Positions 36,801 through 52,200 of a stretch of DNA of 64,000 nucleotides are shown in pieces; the stretch's first letter is position 1; every line of letters starts with the position of its first letter. The notes under the pieces are model-generated. The model ran no database searches. It saw only the letters and a list, made by a program, of their open reading frames with translations, and was not told the DNA's origin. This stretch comes from Balanoglossus misakiensis (taxonomy: Eukaryota; Hemichordata), in the NCBI GenBank assembly GCA_040954595.2, contig CM082577.2, positions 15,500,001-15,564,000 on the forward strand. Reading direction: 5' to 3'. The position numbers and the translations under genes were made by a program.

Positions 36801-39048
36801 GCCCTCACTGCTGGGTGTGTTGTATGGTCTTTAACCCTGTTTCAAATTAGAGTACTTTCTGCAATTTCAAGACAGATCTTACGTGCCATTGGAGAGCTCC
36901 ATTGACTGGTCATTCATACTGTTTTCATTCATTCATTGCGGCATCAATATATTTTATCTATTCTAGCCAAAGAGCTTGGCACCTGTTGAAATGAACTCAT
37001 CTGCTGTGGGCCAGTTTATTGGTGGCAGTAGAGCTGAGGAGAGCACCTTCCTTCCCGGCACGCCACCAAGTAAAGTTCCACGCCGCCCACCACAGATGCC
37101 AGCATTCATTCATGCGAGTGAGTGTAATTGCAAATTTGCCTATTCTAGATTCTTACGTGCCATTGGAGAGCTCCATTGACTGGTCATTCATACTGTTTTC
37201 ATTCATTCATTGCGGCATCAATATATTTTATCTATTCTAGCCAAAGAGCTTGGCACCTGTTGAAATGAACTCATCTGCTGTGGGCCAGTTTATTGGTGGC
37301 AGTTGAGCTGAGGAGAGCACCTTCCTTCCCGGCACGCCACCAAGTAAAGTTCCACGCCGCCCACCACAGATGCCAGCATTCATTCATGCGAGTGAGTGTA
37401 ATTGCAAATTTGCCTATTCTAGAATCTTACGTGCCATTGGAGAGCTCCATTGACTGGTCATTCATACTGTTTTCATTCATTCATTGCGGCATCAATATAT
37501 TTTATCTATTCTAGCCAAAGAGCTTGGCACCTGTTGAAATGAACTCATCTGCTGTGGGCCAGTTTATTGGTGGCAGTTGAGCTGAGGAGAGCACCTTCCT
37601 TCCCGGCACGCCACCAAGTAAAGTTCCACGCCGCCCACCACAGATGCCAGCATTCATTCATGCGAGTGAGTGTAATTGCAAATTTGCCTATTCTAGATCT
37701 GTAATGGAAATGGAGAAAGTACCTTATATTTTCTGTAAAATAGACATTTAATTGGCAAGCCGTCCTGCATCAATTATTAATTGTGTACATGCACTAAAGC
37801 GCCCTCACTGCTGGGTGTGTTGTATGGTCTTTAACCCTGTTTCAAATTAGAGTACTTTCTGCAATTTCAAGACAGATCTTACGTGCCATTGGAGAGCTCC
37901 ATTGACTGGTCATTCATACTGTTTTCATTCATTCATTGCGGCATCAATATATTTTATCTATTCTAGCCAAAGAGCTTGGCACCTGTTGAAATGAACTCAT
38001 CTGCTGTGGGCCAGTTTATTGGTGGCAGTTGAGCTGAGGAGAGCACCTTCCTTCCCGGCACGCCACCAAGTAAAGTTCCACGCCGCCCACCACAGATGCC
38101 AGCATTCATTCATGCGAGTGAGTGTAATTGCAAATTTGCCTATTCTAGATCTGTAATGGAAATGGAGAAAGTACCTTATATTTTCTGTAAAATAGACATT
38201 TAATTGGCAAGCCGTCCTGCATCAATTATTAATTGTGTACATGCACTAAAGCGCCCTCACTGCTGGGTGTGTTGTATGGTCTTTAACCCTGTTTCAAATT
38301 AGAGTACTTTCTGCAATTTCAAGACAGATCTTACGTGCCATTGGAGAGCTCCATTGACTGGTCATTCATACTGTTTTCATTCATTCATTGCGGCATCAAT
38401 ATATTTTATCTATTCTAGCCAAAGAGCTTGGCACCTGTTGAAATGAACTCATCTGCTGTGGGCCAGTTTATTGGTGGCAGTTGAGCTGAGGAGAGCACCT
38501 TCCTTCCCGGCACGCCACCAAGTAAAGTTCCACGCCGCCCACCACAGATGCCAGCATTCATTCATGCGAGTGAGTGTAATTGCAAATTTGCCTATTCTAG
38601 ATCTGTAATGGAAATGGAGAAAGTACCTTATATTTTCTGTAAAATAGACATTTAATTGGCAAGCCGTCCTGCATCAATTATTAATTGTGTACATGCACTA
38701 AAGCGCCCTCACTGCTGGGTGTGTTGTATGGTCTTTAACCCTGTTTCAAATTAGAGTACTTTCTGCAATTTCAAGACAGATCTTACGTGCCATTGGAGAG
38801 CTCCATTGACTGGTCATTCATACTGTTTTCATTCATTCATTGCGGCATCAATATATTTTATCTATTCTAGCCAAAGAGCTTGGCACCTGTTGAAATGAAC
38901 TCATCTGCTGTGGGCCAGTTTATTGGTGGCAGTTGAGCTGAGGAGAGCACCTTCCTTCCCGGCACGCCACCAAGTAAAGTTCCACGCCGCCCACCACAGA
39001 TGCCAGCATTCATTCATGCGAGTGAGTGTAATTGCAAATTTGCCTATT
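33879..39048 (+). repeat. HOR 6 (short form, 5,170 bp, marker-negative)
   Basis: Starts: E 33879, L 34154, A 34606, D 34880, L 35145, A 35597, 35871, 36145, 36419, L 36693, T 37145, A 37419, L 37693, 38145, 38597. Same monomer order as HOR 2. It has a private T>A at about 37030 (GGCAGTAGAG), which removes a stop codon and opens a chance 67-codon frame starting at TTG. Confidence 0.93.
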
Positions 39049-42000
39049 CTAGAATTCTTACGTGCCATTGGAGAGCTCCATTGACTGGTCATTCATACTG
39101 TTTTCATTCATTCATTGCGGCATCAATATATTTTATCTATTCTAGCCAAAGAGCTTGGCACCTGTTGAAATGAACTCATCTGCTGTGGGCCAGTTTATTG
39201 GTGGCAGTTGAGCTGAGGAGAGCACCTTCCTTCCCGGCACGCCACCAAGTAAAGTTCCACGCCGCCCACCACAGATGCCAGCATTCATTCATGCGAGTGA
39301 GTGTAATTGCAAATTTGCCTATTCTAGATCTGTAATGGAAATGGAGAAAGTACCTTATATTTTCTGTAAAATAGACATTTAATTGGCAAGCCGTCCTGCA
39401 TCAATTATTAATTGTGTACATGCACTAAAGCGCCCTCACTGCTGGGTGTGTTGTATGGTCTTTAACCCTGTTTCAAATTAGAGTACTTTCTGCAATTTCA
39501 AGACAGATCTTACGTGCCATTGGAGAGCTCCATTGACTGGTCATTCATACTGTTTTCATTCATTCATTGCGGCATCAATATATTTTATCTATTCTAGCCA
39601 AAGAGCTTGGCACCTGTTGAAATGAACTCATCTGCTGTGGGCCAGTTTATTGGTGGCAGTTGAGCTGAGGAGAGCACCTTCTTTCCCGGCACGCCACCAA
39701 GTAAAGTTCCACGCCGCCCACCACAGATGCCAGCATTCATTCATGCGAGTGAGTGTAATTGCAAATTTGCCTATTCTAGAATCTTACGTGCCATTGGAGA
39801 GCTCCATTGACTGGTCATTCATACTGTTTTCATTCATTCATTGCGGCATCAATATATTTTATCTATTCTAGCCAAAGAGCTTGGCACCTGTTGAAATGAA
39901 CTCATCTGCTGTGGGCCAGTTTATTGGTGGCAGTTGAGCTGAGGAGAGCACCTTCTTTCCCGGCACGCCACCAAGTAAAGTTCCACGCCGCCCACCACAG
40001 ATGCCAGCATTCATTCATGCGAGTGAGTGTAATTGCAAATTTGCCTATTTACGTGCCATTGGAGAGCTCCATTGACTGGTCATTCATACTGTTTTCATTC
40101 ATTCATTGCGGCATCAATATATTTTATCTATTCTAGCCAAAGAGCTTGGCACCTGTTGAAATGAACTCATCTGCTGTGGGCCAGTTTATTGGTGGCAGTT
40201 GAGCTGAGGAGAGCACCTTCCTTCCCGGCACGCCACCAAGTAAAGTTCCACGCCGCCCACCACAGATGCCAGCATTCATTCATGCGAGTGAGTGTAATTG
40301 CAAATTTGCCTATTCTAGATCTGTAATGGAAATGGAGAAAGTACCTTATATTTTCTGTAAAATAGACATTTAATTGGCAAGCCGTCCTGCATCAATTATT
40401 AATTGTGTACATGCACTAAAGCGCCCTCACTGCTGGGTGTGTTGTATGGTCTTTAACCCTGTTTCAAATTAGAGTACTTTCTGCAATTTCAAGACAGATC
40501 TTACGTGCCATTGGAGAGCTCCATTGACTGGTCATTCATACTGTTTTCATTCATTCATTGCGGCATCAATATATTTTATCTATTCTAGCCAAAGAGCTTG
40601 GCACCTGTTGAAATGAACTCATCTGCTGTGGGCCAGTTTATTGGTGGCAGTTGAGCTGAGGAGAGCACCTTCTTTCCCGGCACGCCACCAAGTAAAGTTC
40701 CACGCCGCCCACCACAGATGCCAGCATTCATTCATGCGAGTGAGTGTAATTGCAAATTTGCCTATTCTAGAATCTTACGTGCCATTGGAGAGCTCCATTG
40801 ACTGGTCATTCATACTGTTTTCATTTATTCATTGCGGCATCAATATATTTTATCTATTCTAGCCAAAGAGCTTGGCACCTGTTGAAATGAACTCATCTGC
40901 TGTGGGCCAGTTTATTGGTGGCAGTTGAGCTGAGGAGAGCACCTTCTTTCCCGGCACGCCACCAAGTAAAGTTCCACGCCGCCCACCACAGATGCCAGCA
41001 TTCATTCATGCGAGTGAGTGTAATTGCAAATTTGCCTATTCTAGAATCTTACGTGCCATTGGAGAGCTCCATTGACTGGTCATTCATACTGTTTTCATTC
41101 ATTCATTGCAGCATCAATATATTTTATCTATTCTAGCCAAAGAGCTTGGCACCTGTTGAAATGAACTCATCTGCTGTGGGCCAGTTTATTGGTGGCAGTT
41201 GAGCTGAGGAGAGCACCTTCCTTCCCGGCACGCCACCAAGTAAAGTTCCACGCCGCCCACCACAGATGCCAGCATTCATTCATGCGAGTGAGTGTAATTG
41301 CAAATTTGCCTATTCTAGAATCTTACGTGCCATTGGAGAGCTCCATTGACTGGTCATTCATACTGTTTTCATTCATTCATTGCGGCATCAATATATTTTA
41401 TCTATTCTAGCCAAAGAGCTTGGCACCTGTTGAAATGAACTCATCTGCTGTGGGCCAGTTTATTGGTGGCAGTTGAGCTGAGGAGAGCACCTTCCTTCCC
41501 GGCACGCCACCAAGTAAAGTTCCACGCCGCCCACCACAGATGCCAGCATTCATTCATGCGAGTGAGTGTAATTGCAAATTTGCCTATTCTAGAATCTTAC
41601 GTGCCATTGGAGAGCTCCATTGACTGGTCATTCATACTGTTTTCATTCATTCATTGCGGCATCAATATATTTTATCTATTCTAGCCGAAGAGCTTGGCAC
41701 CTGTTGAAATGAACTCATCTGCTGTGGGCCAGTTTATTGGTGGCAGTTGAGCTGAGGAGAGCACCTTCCTTCCCGGCACGCCACCAAGTAAAGTTCCACG
41801 CCGCCCACCACAGATGCCAGCATTCATTCATGCGAGTGAGTGTAATTGCAAATTTGCCTATTCTAGATCTGTAATGGAAATGGAGAAAGTACCTTATATT
41901 TTCTGTAAAATAGACATTTAATTGGCAAGCCGTCCTGCATCAATTATTAATTGTGTACATGCACTAAAGCGCCCTCACTGCTGGGTGTGTTGTATGGTCT

Positions 42001-45000
42001 TTAACCCTGTTTCAAATTAGAGTACTTTCTGCAATTTCAAGACAGATCTTACGTGCCATTGGAGAGCTCCATTGACTGGTCATTCATACTGTTTTCATTC
42101 ATTCATTGCGGCATCAATATATTTTATCTATTCTAGCCAAAGAGCTTGGCACCTGTTGAAATGAACTCATCTGCTGTGGGCCAGTTTATTGGTGGCAGTT
42201 GAGCTGAGGAGAGCACCTTCCTTCCCGGCACGCCACCAAGTAAAGTTCCACGCCGCCCACCACAGATGCCAGCATTCATTCATGCGAGTGAGTGTAATTG
42301 CAAATTTGCCTATTCTAGATTCTTACGTGCCATTGGAGAGCTCCATTGACTGGTCATTCATACTGTTTTCATTCATTCATTGCGGCATCAATATATTTTA
42401 TCTATTCTAGCCAAAGAGCTTGGCACCTGTTGAAATGAACTCATCTGCTGTGGGCCAGTTTATTGGTGGCAGTTGAGCTGAGGAGAGCACCTTCCTTCCC
42501 GGCACGCCACCAAGTAAAGTTCCACGCCGCCCACCACAGATGCCAGCATTCATTCATGCGAGTGAGTGTAATTGCAAATTTGCCTATTCTAGAATCTTAC
42601 GTGCCATTGGAGAGCTCCATTGACTGGTCATTCATACTGTTTTCATTCATTCATTGCGGCATCAATATATTTTATCTATTCTAGCCAAAGAGCTTGGCAC
42701 CTGTTGAAATGAACTCATCTGCTGTGGGCCAGTTTATTGGTGGCAGTTGAGCTGAGGAGAGCACCTTCCTTCCCGGCACGCCACCAAGTAAAGTTCCACG
42801 CCGCCCACCACAGATGCCAGCATTCATTCATGCGAGTGAGTGTAATTGCAAATTTGCCTATTCTAGATCTGTAATGGAAATGGAGAAAGTACCTTATATT
42901 TTCTGTAAAATAGACATTTAATTGGCAAGCCGTCCTGCATCAATTATTAATTGTGTACATGCACTAAAGCGCCCTCACTGCTGGGTGTGTTGTATGGTCT
43001 TTAACCCTGTTTCAAATTAGAGTACTTTCTGCAATTTCAAGACAGATCTTACGTGCCATTGGAGAGCTCCATTGACTGGTCATTCATACTGTTTTCATTC
43101 ATTCATTGCGGCATCAATATATTTTATCTATTCTAGCCAAAGAGCTTGGCACCTGTTGAAATGAACTCATCTGCTGTGGGCCAGTTTATTGGTGGCAGTT
43201 GAGCTGAGGAGAGCACCTTCCTTCCCGGCACGCCACCAAGTAAAGTTCCACGCCGCCCACCACAGATGCCAGCATTCATTCATGCGAGTGAGTGTAATTG
43301 CAAATTTGCCTATTCTAGATCTGTAATGGAAATGGAGAAAGTACCTTATATTTTCTGTAAAATAGACATTTAATTGGCAAGCCGTCCTGCATCAATTATT
43401 AATTGTGTACATGCACTAAAGCGCCCTCACTGCTGGGTGTGTTGTATGGTCTTTAACCCTGTTTCAAATTAGAGTACTTTCTGCAATTTCAAGACAGATC
43501 TTACGTGCCATTGGAGAGCTCCATTGACTGGTCATTCATACTGTTTTCATTCATTCATTGCGGCATCAATATATTTTATCTATTCTAGCCAAAGAGCTTG
43601 GCACCTGTTGAAATGAACTCATCTGCTGTGGGCCAGTTTATTGGTGGCAGTTGAGCTGAGGAGAGCACCTTCCTTCCCGGCACGCCACCAAGTAAAGTTC
43701 CACGCCGCCCACCACAGATGCCAGCATTCATTCATGCGAGTGAGTGTAATTGCAAATTTGCCTATTCTAGATCTGTAATGGAAATGGAGAAAGTACCTTA
43801 TATTTTCTGTAAAATAGACATTTAATTGGCAAGCCGTCCTGCATCAATTATTAATTGTGTACATGCACTAAAGCGCCCTCACTGCTGGGTGTGTTGTATG
43901 GTCTTTAACCCTGTTTCAAATTAGAGTACTTTCTGCAATTTCAAGACAGATCTTACGTGCCATTGGAGAGCTCCATTGACTGGTCATTCATACTGTTTTC
44001 ATTCATTCATTGCGGCATCAATATATTTTATCTATTCTAGCCAAAGAGCTTGGCACCTGTTGAAATGAACTCATCTGCTGTGGGCCAGTTTATTGGTGGC
44101 AGTTGAGCTGAGGAGAGCACCTTCCTTCCCGGCACGCCACCAAGTAAAGTTCCACGCCGCCCACCACAGATGCCAGCATTCATTCATGCGAGTGAGTGTA
44201 ATTGCAAATTTGCCTATTCTAGATCTGTAATGGAAATGGAGAAAGTACCTTATATTTTCTGTAAAATAGACATTTAATTGGCAAGCCGTCCTGCATCAAT
44301 TATTAATTGTGTACATGCACTAAAGCGCCCTCACTGCTGGGTGTGTTGTATGGTCTTTAACCCTGTTTCAAATTAGAGTACTTTCTGCAATTTCAAGACA
44401 GATCTTACGTGCCATTGGAGAGCTCCATTGACTGGTCATTCATACTGTTTTCATTCATTCATTGCGGCATCAATATATTTTATCTATTCTAGCCAAAGAG
44501 CTTGGCACCTGTTGAAATGAACTCATCTGCTGTGGGCCAGTTTATTGGTGGCAGTTGAGCTGAGGAGAGCACCTTCCTTCCCGGCACGCCACCAAGTAAA
44601 GTTCCACGCCGCCCACCACAGATGCCAGCATTCATTCATGCGAGTGAGTGTAATTGCAAATTTGCCTATTCTAGATCTGTAATGGAAATGGAGAAAGTAC
44701 CTTATATTTTCTGTAAAATAGACATTTAATTGGCAAGCCGTCCTGCATCAATTATTAATTGTGTACATGCACTAAAGCGCCCTCACTGCTGGGTGTGTTG
44801 TATGGTCTTTAACCCTGTTTCAAATTAGAGTACTTTCTGCAATTTCAAGACAGATCTTACGTGCCATTGGAGAGCTCCATTGACTGGTCATTCATACTGT
44901 TTTCATTCATTCATTGCGGCATCAATATATTTTATCTATTCTAGCCAAAGAGCTTGGCACCTGTTGAAATGAACTCATCTGCTGTGGGCCAGTTTATTGG

Positions 45001-46291
45001 TGGCAGTTGAGCTGAGGAGAGCACCTTCCTTCCCGGCACGCCACCAAGTAAAGTTCCACGCCGCCCACCACAGATGCCAGCATTCATTCATGCGAGTGAG
45101 TGTAATTGCAAATTTGCCTATTCTAGATCTGTAATGGAAATGGAGAAAGTACCTTATATTTTCTGTAAAATAGACATTTAATTGGCAAGCCGTCCTGCAT
45201 CAATTATTAATTGTGTACATGCACTAAAGCGCCCTCACTGCTGGGTGTGTTGTATGGTCTTTAACCCTGTTTCAAATTAGAGTACTTTCTGCAATTTCAA
45301 GACAGATCTTACGTGCCATTGGAGAGCTCCATTGACTGGTCATTCATACTGTTTTCATTCATTCATTGCGGCATCAATATATTTTATCTATTCTAGCCAA
45401 AGAGCTTGGCACCTGTTGAAATGAACTCATCTGCTGTGGGCCAGTTTATTGGTGGCAGTTGAGCTGAGGAGAGCACCTTCTTTCCCGGCACGCCACCAAG
45501 TAAAGTTCCACGCCGCCCACCACAGATGCCAGCATTCATTCATGCGAGTGAGTGTAATTGCAAATTTGCCTATTTACGTGCCATTGGAGAGCTCCATTGA
45601 CTGGTCATTCATACTGTTTTCATTCATTCATTGCGGCATCAATATATTTTATCTATTCTAGCCAAAGAGCTTGGCACCTGTTGAAATGAACTCATCTGCT
45701 GTGGGCCAGTTTATTGGTGGCAGTTGAGCTGAGGAGAGCACCTTCCTTCCCGGCACGCCACCAAGTAAAGTTCCACGCCGCCCACCACAGATGCCAGCAT
45801 TCATTCATGCGAGTGAGTGTAATTGCAAATTTGCCTATTCTAGATCTGTAATGGAAATGGAGAAAGTACCTTATATTTTCTGTAAAATAGACATTTAATT
45901 GGCAAGCCGTCCTGCATCAATTATTAATTGTGTACATGCACTAAAGCGCCCTCACTGCTGGGTGTGTTGTATGGTCTTTAACCCTGTTTCAAATTAGAGT
46001 ACTTTCTGCAATTTCAAGACAGATCTTACGTGCCATTGGAGAGCTCCATTGACTGGTCATTCATACTGTTTTCATTCATTCATTGCGGCATCAATATATT
46101 TTATCTATTCTAGCCAAAGAGCTTGGCACCTGTTGAAATGAACTCATCTGCTGTGGGCCAGTTTATTGGTGGCAGTTGAGCTGAGGAGAGCACCTTCCTT
46201 CCCGGCACGCCACCAAGTAAAGTTCCACGCCGCCCACCACAGATGCCAGCATTCATTCATGCGAGTGAGTGTAATTGCAAATTTGCCTATT
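39049..46291 (+). repeat. HOR 7 (long form, 7,243 bp, marker-positive)
   Basis: Starts: E 39049, L 39324, A 39776, D 40050, L 40315, A 40767, 41041, 41315, 41589, L 41863, T 42315, A 42589, L 42863, 43315, 43767, 44219, 44671, 45123, D 45575, L 45840. Order is identical to HOR 5. Markers are at 40826 and 41110, exactly 12,413 bp from those of HOR 5. Confidence 0.94.
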
Positions 46292-49200
46292 CTAGAATTC
46301 TTACGTGCCATTGGAGAGCTCCATTGACTGGTCATTCATACTGTTTTCATTCATTCATTGCGGCATCAATATATTTTATCTATTCTAGCCAAAGAGCTTG
46401 GCACCTGTTGAAATGAACTCATCTGCTGTGGGCCAGTTTATTGGTGGCAGTTGAGCTGAGGAGAGCACCTTCCTTCCCGGCACGCCACCAAGTAAAGTTC
46501 CACGCCGCCCACCACAGATGCCAGCATTCATTCATGCGAGTGAGTGTAATTGCAAATTTGCCTATTCTAGATCTGTAATGGAAATGGAGAAAGTACCTTA
46601 TATTTTCTGTAAAATAGACATTTAATTGGCAAGCCGTCCTGCATCAATTATTAATTGTGTACATGCACTAAAGCGCCCTCACTGCTGGGTGTGTTGTATG
46701 GTCTTTAACCCTGTTTCAAATTAGAGTACTTTCTGCAATTTCAAGACAGATCTTACGTGCCATTGGAGAGCTCCATTGACTGGTCATTCATACTGTTTTC
46801 ATTCATTCATTGCGGCATCAATATATTTTATCTATTCTAGCCAAAGAGCTTGGCACCTGTTGAAATGAACTCATCTGCTGTGGGCCAGTTTATTGGTGGC
46901 AGTTGAGCTGAGGAGAGCACCTTCTTTCCCGGCACGCCACCAAGTAAAGTTCCACGCCGCCCACCACAGATGCCAGCATTCATTCATGCGAGTGAGTGTA
47001 ATTGCAAATTTGCCTATTCTAGAATCTTACGTGCCATTGGAGAGCTCCATTGACTGGTCATTCATACTGTTTTCATTCATTCATTGCGGCATCAATATAT
47101 TTTATCTATTCTAGCCAAAGAGCTTGGCACCTGTTGAAATGAACTCATCTGCTGTGGGCCAGTTTATTGGTGGCAGTTGAGCTGAGGAGAGCACCTTCTT
47201 TCCCGGCACGCCACCAAGTAAAGTTCCACGCCGCCCACCACAGATGCCAGCATTCATTCATGCGAGTGAGTGTAATTGCAAATTTGCCTATTTACGTGCC
47301 ATTGGAGAGCTCCATTGACTGGTCATTCATACTGTTTTCATTCATTCATTGCGGCATCAATATATTTTATCTATTCTAGCCAAAGAGCTTGGCACCTGTT
47401 GAAATGAACTCATCTGCTGTGGGCCAGTTTATTGGTGGCAGTTGAGCTGAGGAGAGCACCTTCCTTCCCGGCACGCCACCAAGTAAAGTTCCACGCCGCC
47501 CACCACAGATGCCAGCATTCATTCATGCGAGTGAGTGTAATTGCAAATTTGCCTATTCTAGATCTGTAATGGAAATGGAGAAAGTACCTTATATTTTCTG
47601 TAAAATAGACATTTAATTGGCAAGCCGTCCTGCATCAATTATTAATTGTGTACATGCACTAAAGCGCCCTCACTGCTGGGTGTGTTGTATGGTCTTTAAC
47701 CCTGTTTCAAATTAGAGTACTTTCTGCAATTTCAAGACAGATCTTACGTGCCATTGGAGAGCTCCATTGACTGGTCATTCATACTGTTTTCATTCATTCA
47801 TTGCGGCATCAATATATTTTATCTATTCTAGCCAAAGAGCTTGGCACCTGTTGAAATGAACTCATCTGCTGTGGGCCAGTTTATTGGTGGCAGTTGAGCT
47901 GAGGAGAGCACCTTCTTTCCCGGCACGCCACCAAGTAAAGTTCCACGCCGCCCACCACAGATGCCAGCATTCATTCATGCGAGTGAGTGTAATTGCAAAT
48001 TTGCCTATTCTAGAATCTTACGTGCCATTGGAGAGCTCCATTGACTGGTCATTCATACTGTTTTCATTCATTCATTGCGGCATCAATATATTTTATCTAT
48101 TCTAGCCAAAGAGCTTGGCACCTGTTGAAATGAACTCATCTGCTGTGGGCCAGTTTATTGGTGGCAGTTGAGCTGAGGAGAGCACCTTCTTTCCCGGCAC
48201 GCCACCAAGTAAAGTTCCACGCCGCCCACCACAGATGCCAGCATTCATTCATGCGAGTGAGTGTAATTGCAAATTTGCCTATTCTAGAATCTTACGTGCC
48301 ATTGGAGAGCTCCATTGACTGGTCATTCATACTGTTTTCATTCATTCATTGCGGCATCAATATATTTTATCTATTCTAGCCAAAGAGCTTGGCACCTGTT
48401 GAAATGAACTCATCTGCTGTGGGCCAGTTTATTGGTGGCAGTTGAGCTGAGGAGAGCACCTTCCTTCCCGGCACGCCACCAAGTAAAGTTCCACGCCGCC
48501 CACCACAGATGCCAGCATTCATTCATGCGAGTGAGTGTAATTGCAAATTTGCCTATTCTAGAATCTTACGTGCCATTGGAGAGCTCCATTGACTGGTCAT
48601 TCATACTGTTTTCATTCATTCATTGCGGCATCAATATATTTTATCTATTCTAGCCAAAGAGCTTGGCACCTGTTGAAATGAACTCATCTGCTGTGGGCCA
48701 GTTTATTGGTGGCAGTTGAGCTGAGGAGAGCACCTTCCTTCCCGGCACGCCACCAAGTAAAGTTCCACGCCGCCCACCACAGATGCCAGCATTCATTCAT
48801 GCGAGTGAGTGTAATTGCAAATTTGCCTATTCTAGAATCTTACGTGCCATTGGAGAGCTCCATTGACTGGTCATTCATACTGTTTTCATTCATTCATTGC
48901 GGCATCAATATATTTTATCTATTCTAGCCGAAGAGCTTGGCACCTGTTGAAATGAACTCATCTGCTGTGGGCCAGTTTATTGGTGGCAGTTGAGCTGAGG
49001 AGAGCACCTTCCTTCCCGGCACGCCACCAAGTAAAGTTCCACGCCGCCCACCACAGATGCCAGCATTCATTCATGCGAGTGAGTGTAATTGCAAATTTGC
49101 CTATTCTAGATCTGTAATGGAAATGGAGAAAGTACCTTATATTTTCTGTAAAATAGACATTTAATTGGCAAGCCGTCCTGCATCAATTATTAATTGTGTA

Positions 49201-52200
49201 CATGCACTAAAGCGCCCTCACTGCTGGGTGTGTTGTATGGTCTTTAACCCTGTTTCAAATTAGAGTACTTTCTGCAATTTCAAGACAGATCTTACGTGCC
49301 ATTGGAGAGCTCCATTGACTGGTCATTCATACTGTTTTCATTCATTCATTGCGGCATCAATATATTTTATCTATTCTAGCCAAAGAGCTTGGCACCTGTT
49401 GAAATGAACTCATCTGCTGTGGGCCAGTTTATTGGTGGCAGTTGAGCTGAGGAGAGCACCTTCCTTCCCGGCACGCCACCAAGTAAAGTTCCACGCCGCC
49501 CACCACAGATGCCAGCATTCATTCATGCGAGTGAGTGTAATTGCAAATTTGCCTATTCTAGATTCTTACGTGCCATTGGAGAGCTCCATTGACTGGTCAT
49601 TCATACTGTTTTCATTCATTCATTGCGGCATCAATATATTTTATCTATTCTAGCCAAAGAGCTTGGCACCTGTTGAAATGAACTCATCTGCTGTGGGCCA
49701 GTTTATTGGTGGCAGTTGAGCTGAGGAGAGCACCTTCCTTCCCGGCACGCCACCAAGTAAAGTTCCACGCCGCCCACCACAGATGCCAGCATTCATTCAT
49801 GCGAGTGAGTGTAATTGCAAATTTGCCTATTCTAGAATCTTACGTGCCATTGGAGAGCTCCATTGACTGGTCATTCATACTGTTTTCATTCATTCATTGC
49901 GGCATCAATATATTTTATCTATTCTAGCCAAAGAGCTTGGCACCTGTTGAAATGAACTCATCTGCTGTGGGCCAGTTTATTGGTGGCAGTTGAGCTGAGG
50001 AGAGCACCTTCCTTCCCGGCACGCCACCAAGTAAAGTTCCACGCCGCCCACCACAGATGCCAGCATTCATTCATGCGAGTGAGTGTAATTGCAAATTTGC
50101 CTATTCTAGATCTGTAATGGAAATGGAGAAAGTACCTTATATTTTCTGTAAAATAGACATTTAATTGGCAAGCCGTCCTGCATCAATTATTAATTGTGTA
50201 CATGCACTAAAGCGCCCTCACTGCTGGGTGTGTTGTATGGTCTTTAACCCTGTTTCAAATTAGAGTACTTTCTGCAATTTCAAGACAGATCTTACGTGCC
50301 ATTGGAGAGCTCCATTGACTGGTCATTCATACTGTTTTCATTCATTCATTGCGGCATCAATATATTTTATCTATTCTAGCCAAAGAGCTTGGCACCTGTT
50401 GAAATGAACTCATCTGCTGTGGGCCAGTTTATTGGTGGCAGTTGAGCTGAGGAGAGCACCTTCCTTCCCGGCACGCCACCAAGTAAAGTTCCACGCCGCC
50501 CACCACAGATGCCAGCATTCATTCATGCGAGTGAGTGTAATTGCAAATTTGCCTATTCTAGATCTGTAATGGAAATGGAGAAAGTACCTTATATTTTCTG
50601 TAAAATAGACATTTAATTGGCAAGCCGTCCTGCATCAATTATTAATTGTGTACATGCACTAAAGCGCCCTCACTGCTGGGTGTGTTGTATGGTCTTTAAC
50701 CCTGTTTCAAATTAGAGTACTTTCTGCAATTTCAAGACAGATCTTACGTGCCATTGGAGAGCTCCATTGACTGGTCATTCATACTGTTTTCATTCATTCA
50801 TTGCGGCATCAATATATTTTATCTATTCTAGCCAAAGAGCTTGGCACCTGTTGAAATGAACTCATCTGCTGTGGGCCAGTTTATTGGTGGCAGTTGAGCT
50901 GAGGAGAGCACCTTCCTTCCCGGCACGCCACCAAGTAAAGTTCCACGCCGCCCACCACAGATGCCAGCATTCATTCATGCGAGTGAGTGTAATTGCAAAT
51001 TTGCCTATTCTAGATCTGTAATGGAAATGGAGAAAGTACCTTATATTTTCTGTAAAATAGACATTTAATTGGCAAGCCGTCCTGCATCAATTATTAATTG
51101 TGTACATGCACTAAAGCGCCCTCACTGCTGGGTGTGTTGTATGGTCTTTAACCCTGTTTCAAATTAGAGTACTTTCTGCAATTTCAAGACAGATCTTACG
51201 TGCCATTGGAGAGCTCCATTGACTGGTCATTCATACTGTTTTCATTCATTCATTGCGGCATCAATATATTTTATCTATTCTAGCCAAAGAGCTTGGCACC
51301 TGTTGAAATGAACTCATCTGCTGTGGGCCAGTTTATTGGTGGCAGTTGAGCTGAGGAGAGCACCTTCCTTCCCGGCACGCCACCAAGTAAAGTTCCACGC
51401 CGCCCACCACAGATGCCAGCATTCATTCATGCGAGTGAGTGTAATTGCAAATTTGCCTATTCTAGATCTGTAATGGAAATGGAGAAAGTACCTTATATTT
51501 TCTGTAAAATAGACATTTAATTGGCAAGCCGTCCTGCATCAATTATTAATTGTGTACATGCACTAAAGCGCCCTCACTGCTGGGTGTGTTGTATGGTCTT
51601 TAACCCTGTTTCAAATTAGAGTACTTTCTGCAATTTCAAGACAGATCTTACGTGCCATTGGAGAGCTCCATTGACTGGTCATTCATACTGTTTTCATTCA
51701 TTCATTGCGGCATCAATATATTTTATCTATTCTAGCCAAAGAGCTTGGCACCTGTTGAAATGAACTCATCTGCTGTGGGCCAGTTTATTGGTGGCAGTTG
51801 AGCTGAGGAGAGCACCTTCCTTCCCGGCACGCCACCAAGTAAAGTTCCACGCCGCCCACCACAGATGCCAGCATTCATTCATGCGAGTGAGTGTAATTGC
51901 AAATTTGCCTATTCTAGATCTGTAATGGAAATGGAGAAAGTACCTTATATTTTCTGTAAAATAGACATTTAATTGGCAAGCCGTCCTGCATCAATTATTA
52001 ATTGTGTACATGCACTAAAGCGCCCTCACTGCTGGGTGTGTTGTATGGTCTTTAACCCTGTTTCAAATTAGAGTACTTTCTGCAATTTCAAGACAGATCT
52101 TACGTGCCATTGGAGAGCTCCATTGACTGGTCATTCATACTGTTTTCATTCATTCATTGCGGCATCAATATATTTTATCTATTCTAGCCAAAGAGCTTGG

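Noticed and set aside
36976-37179. 67-codon frame opened by the T>A change near 37030
   Set aside because: TTG start and a single private mutation; chance opening.
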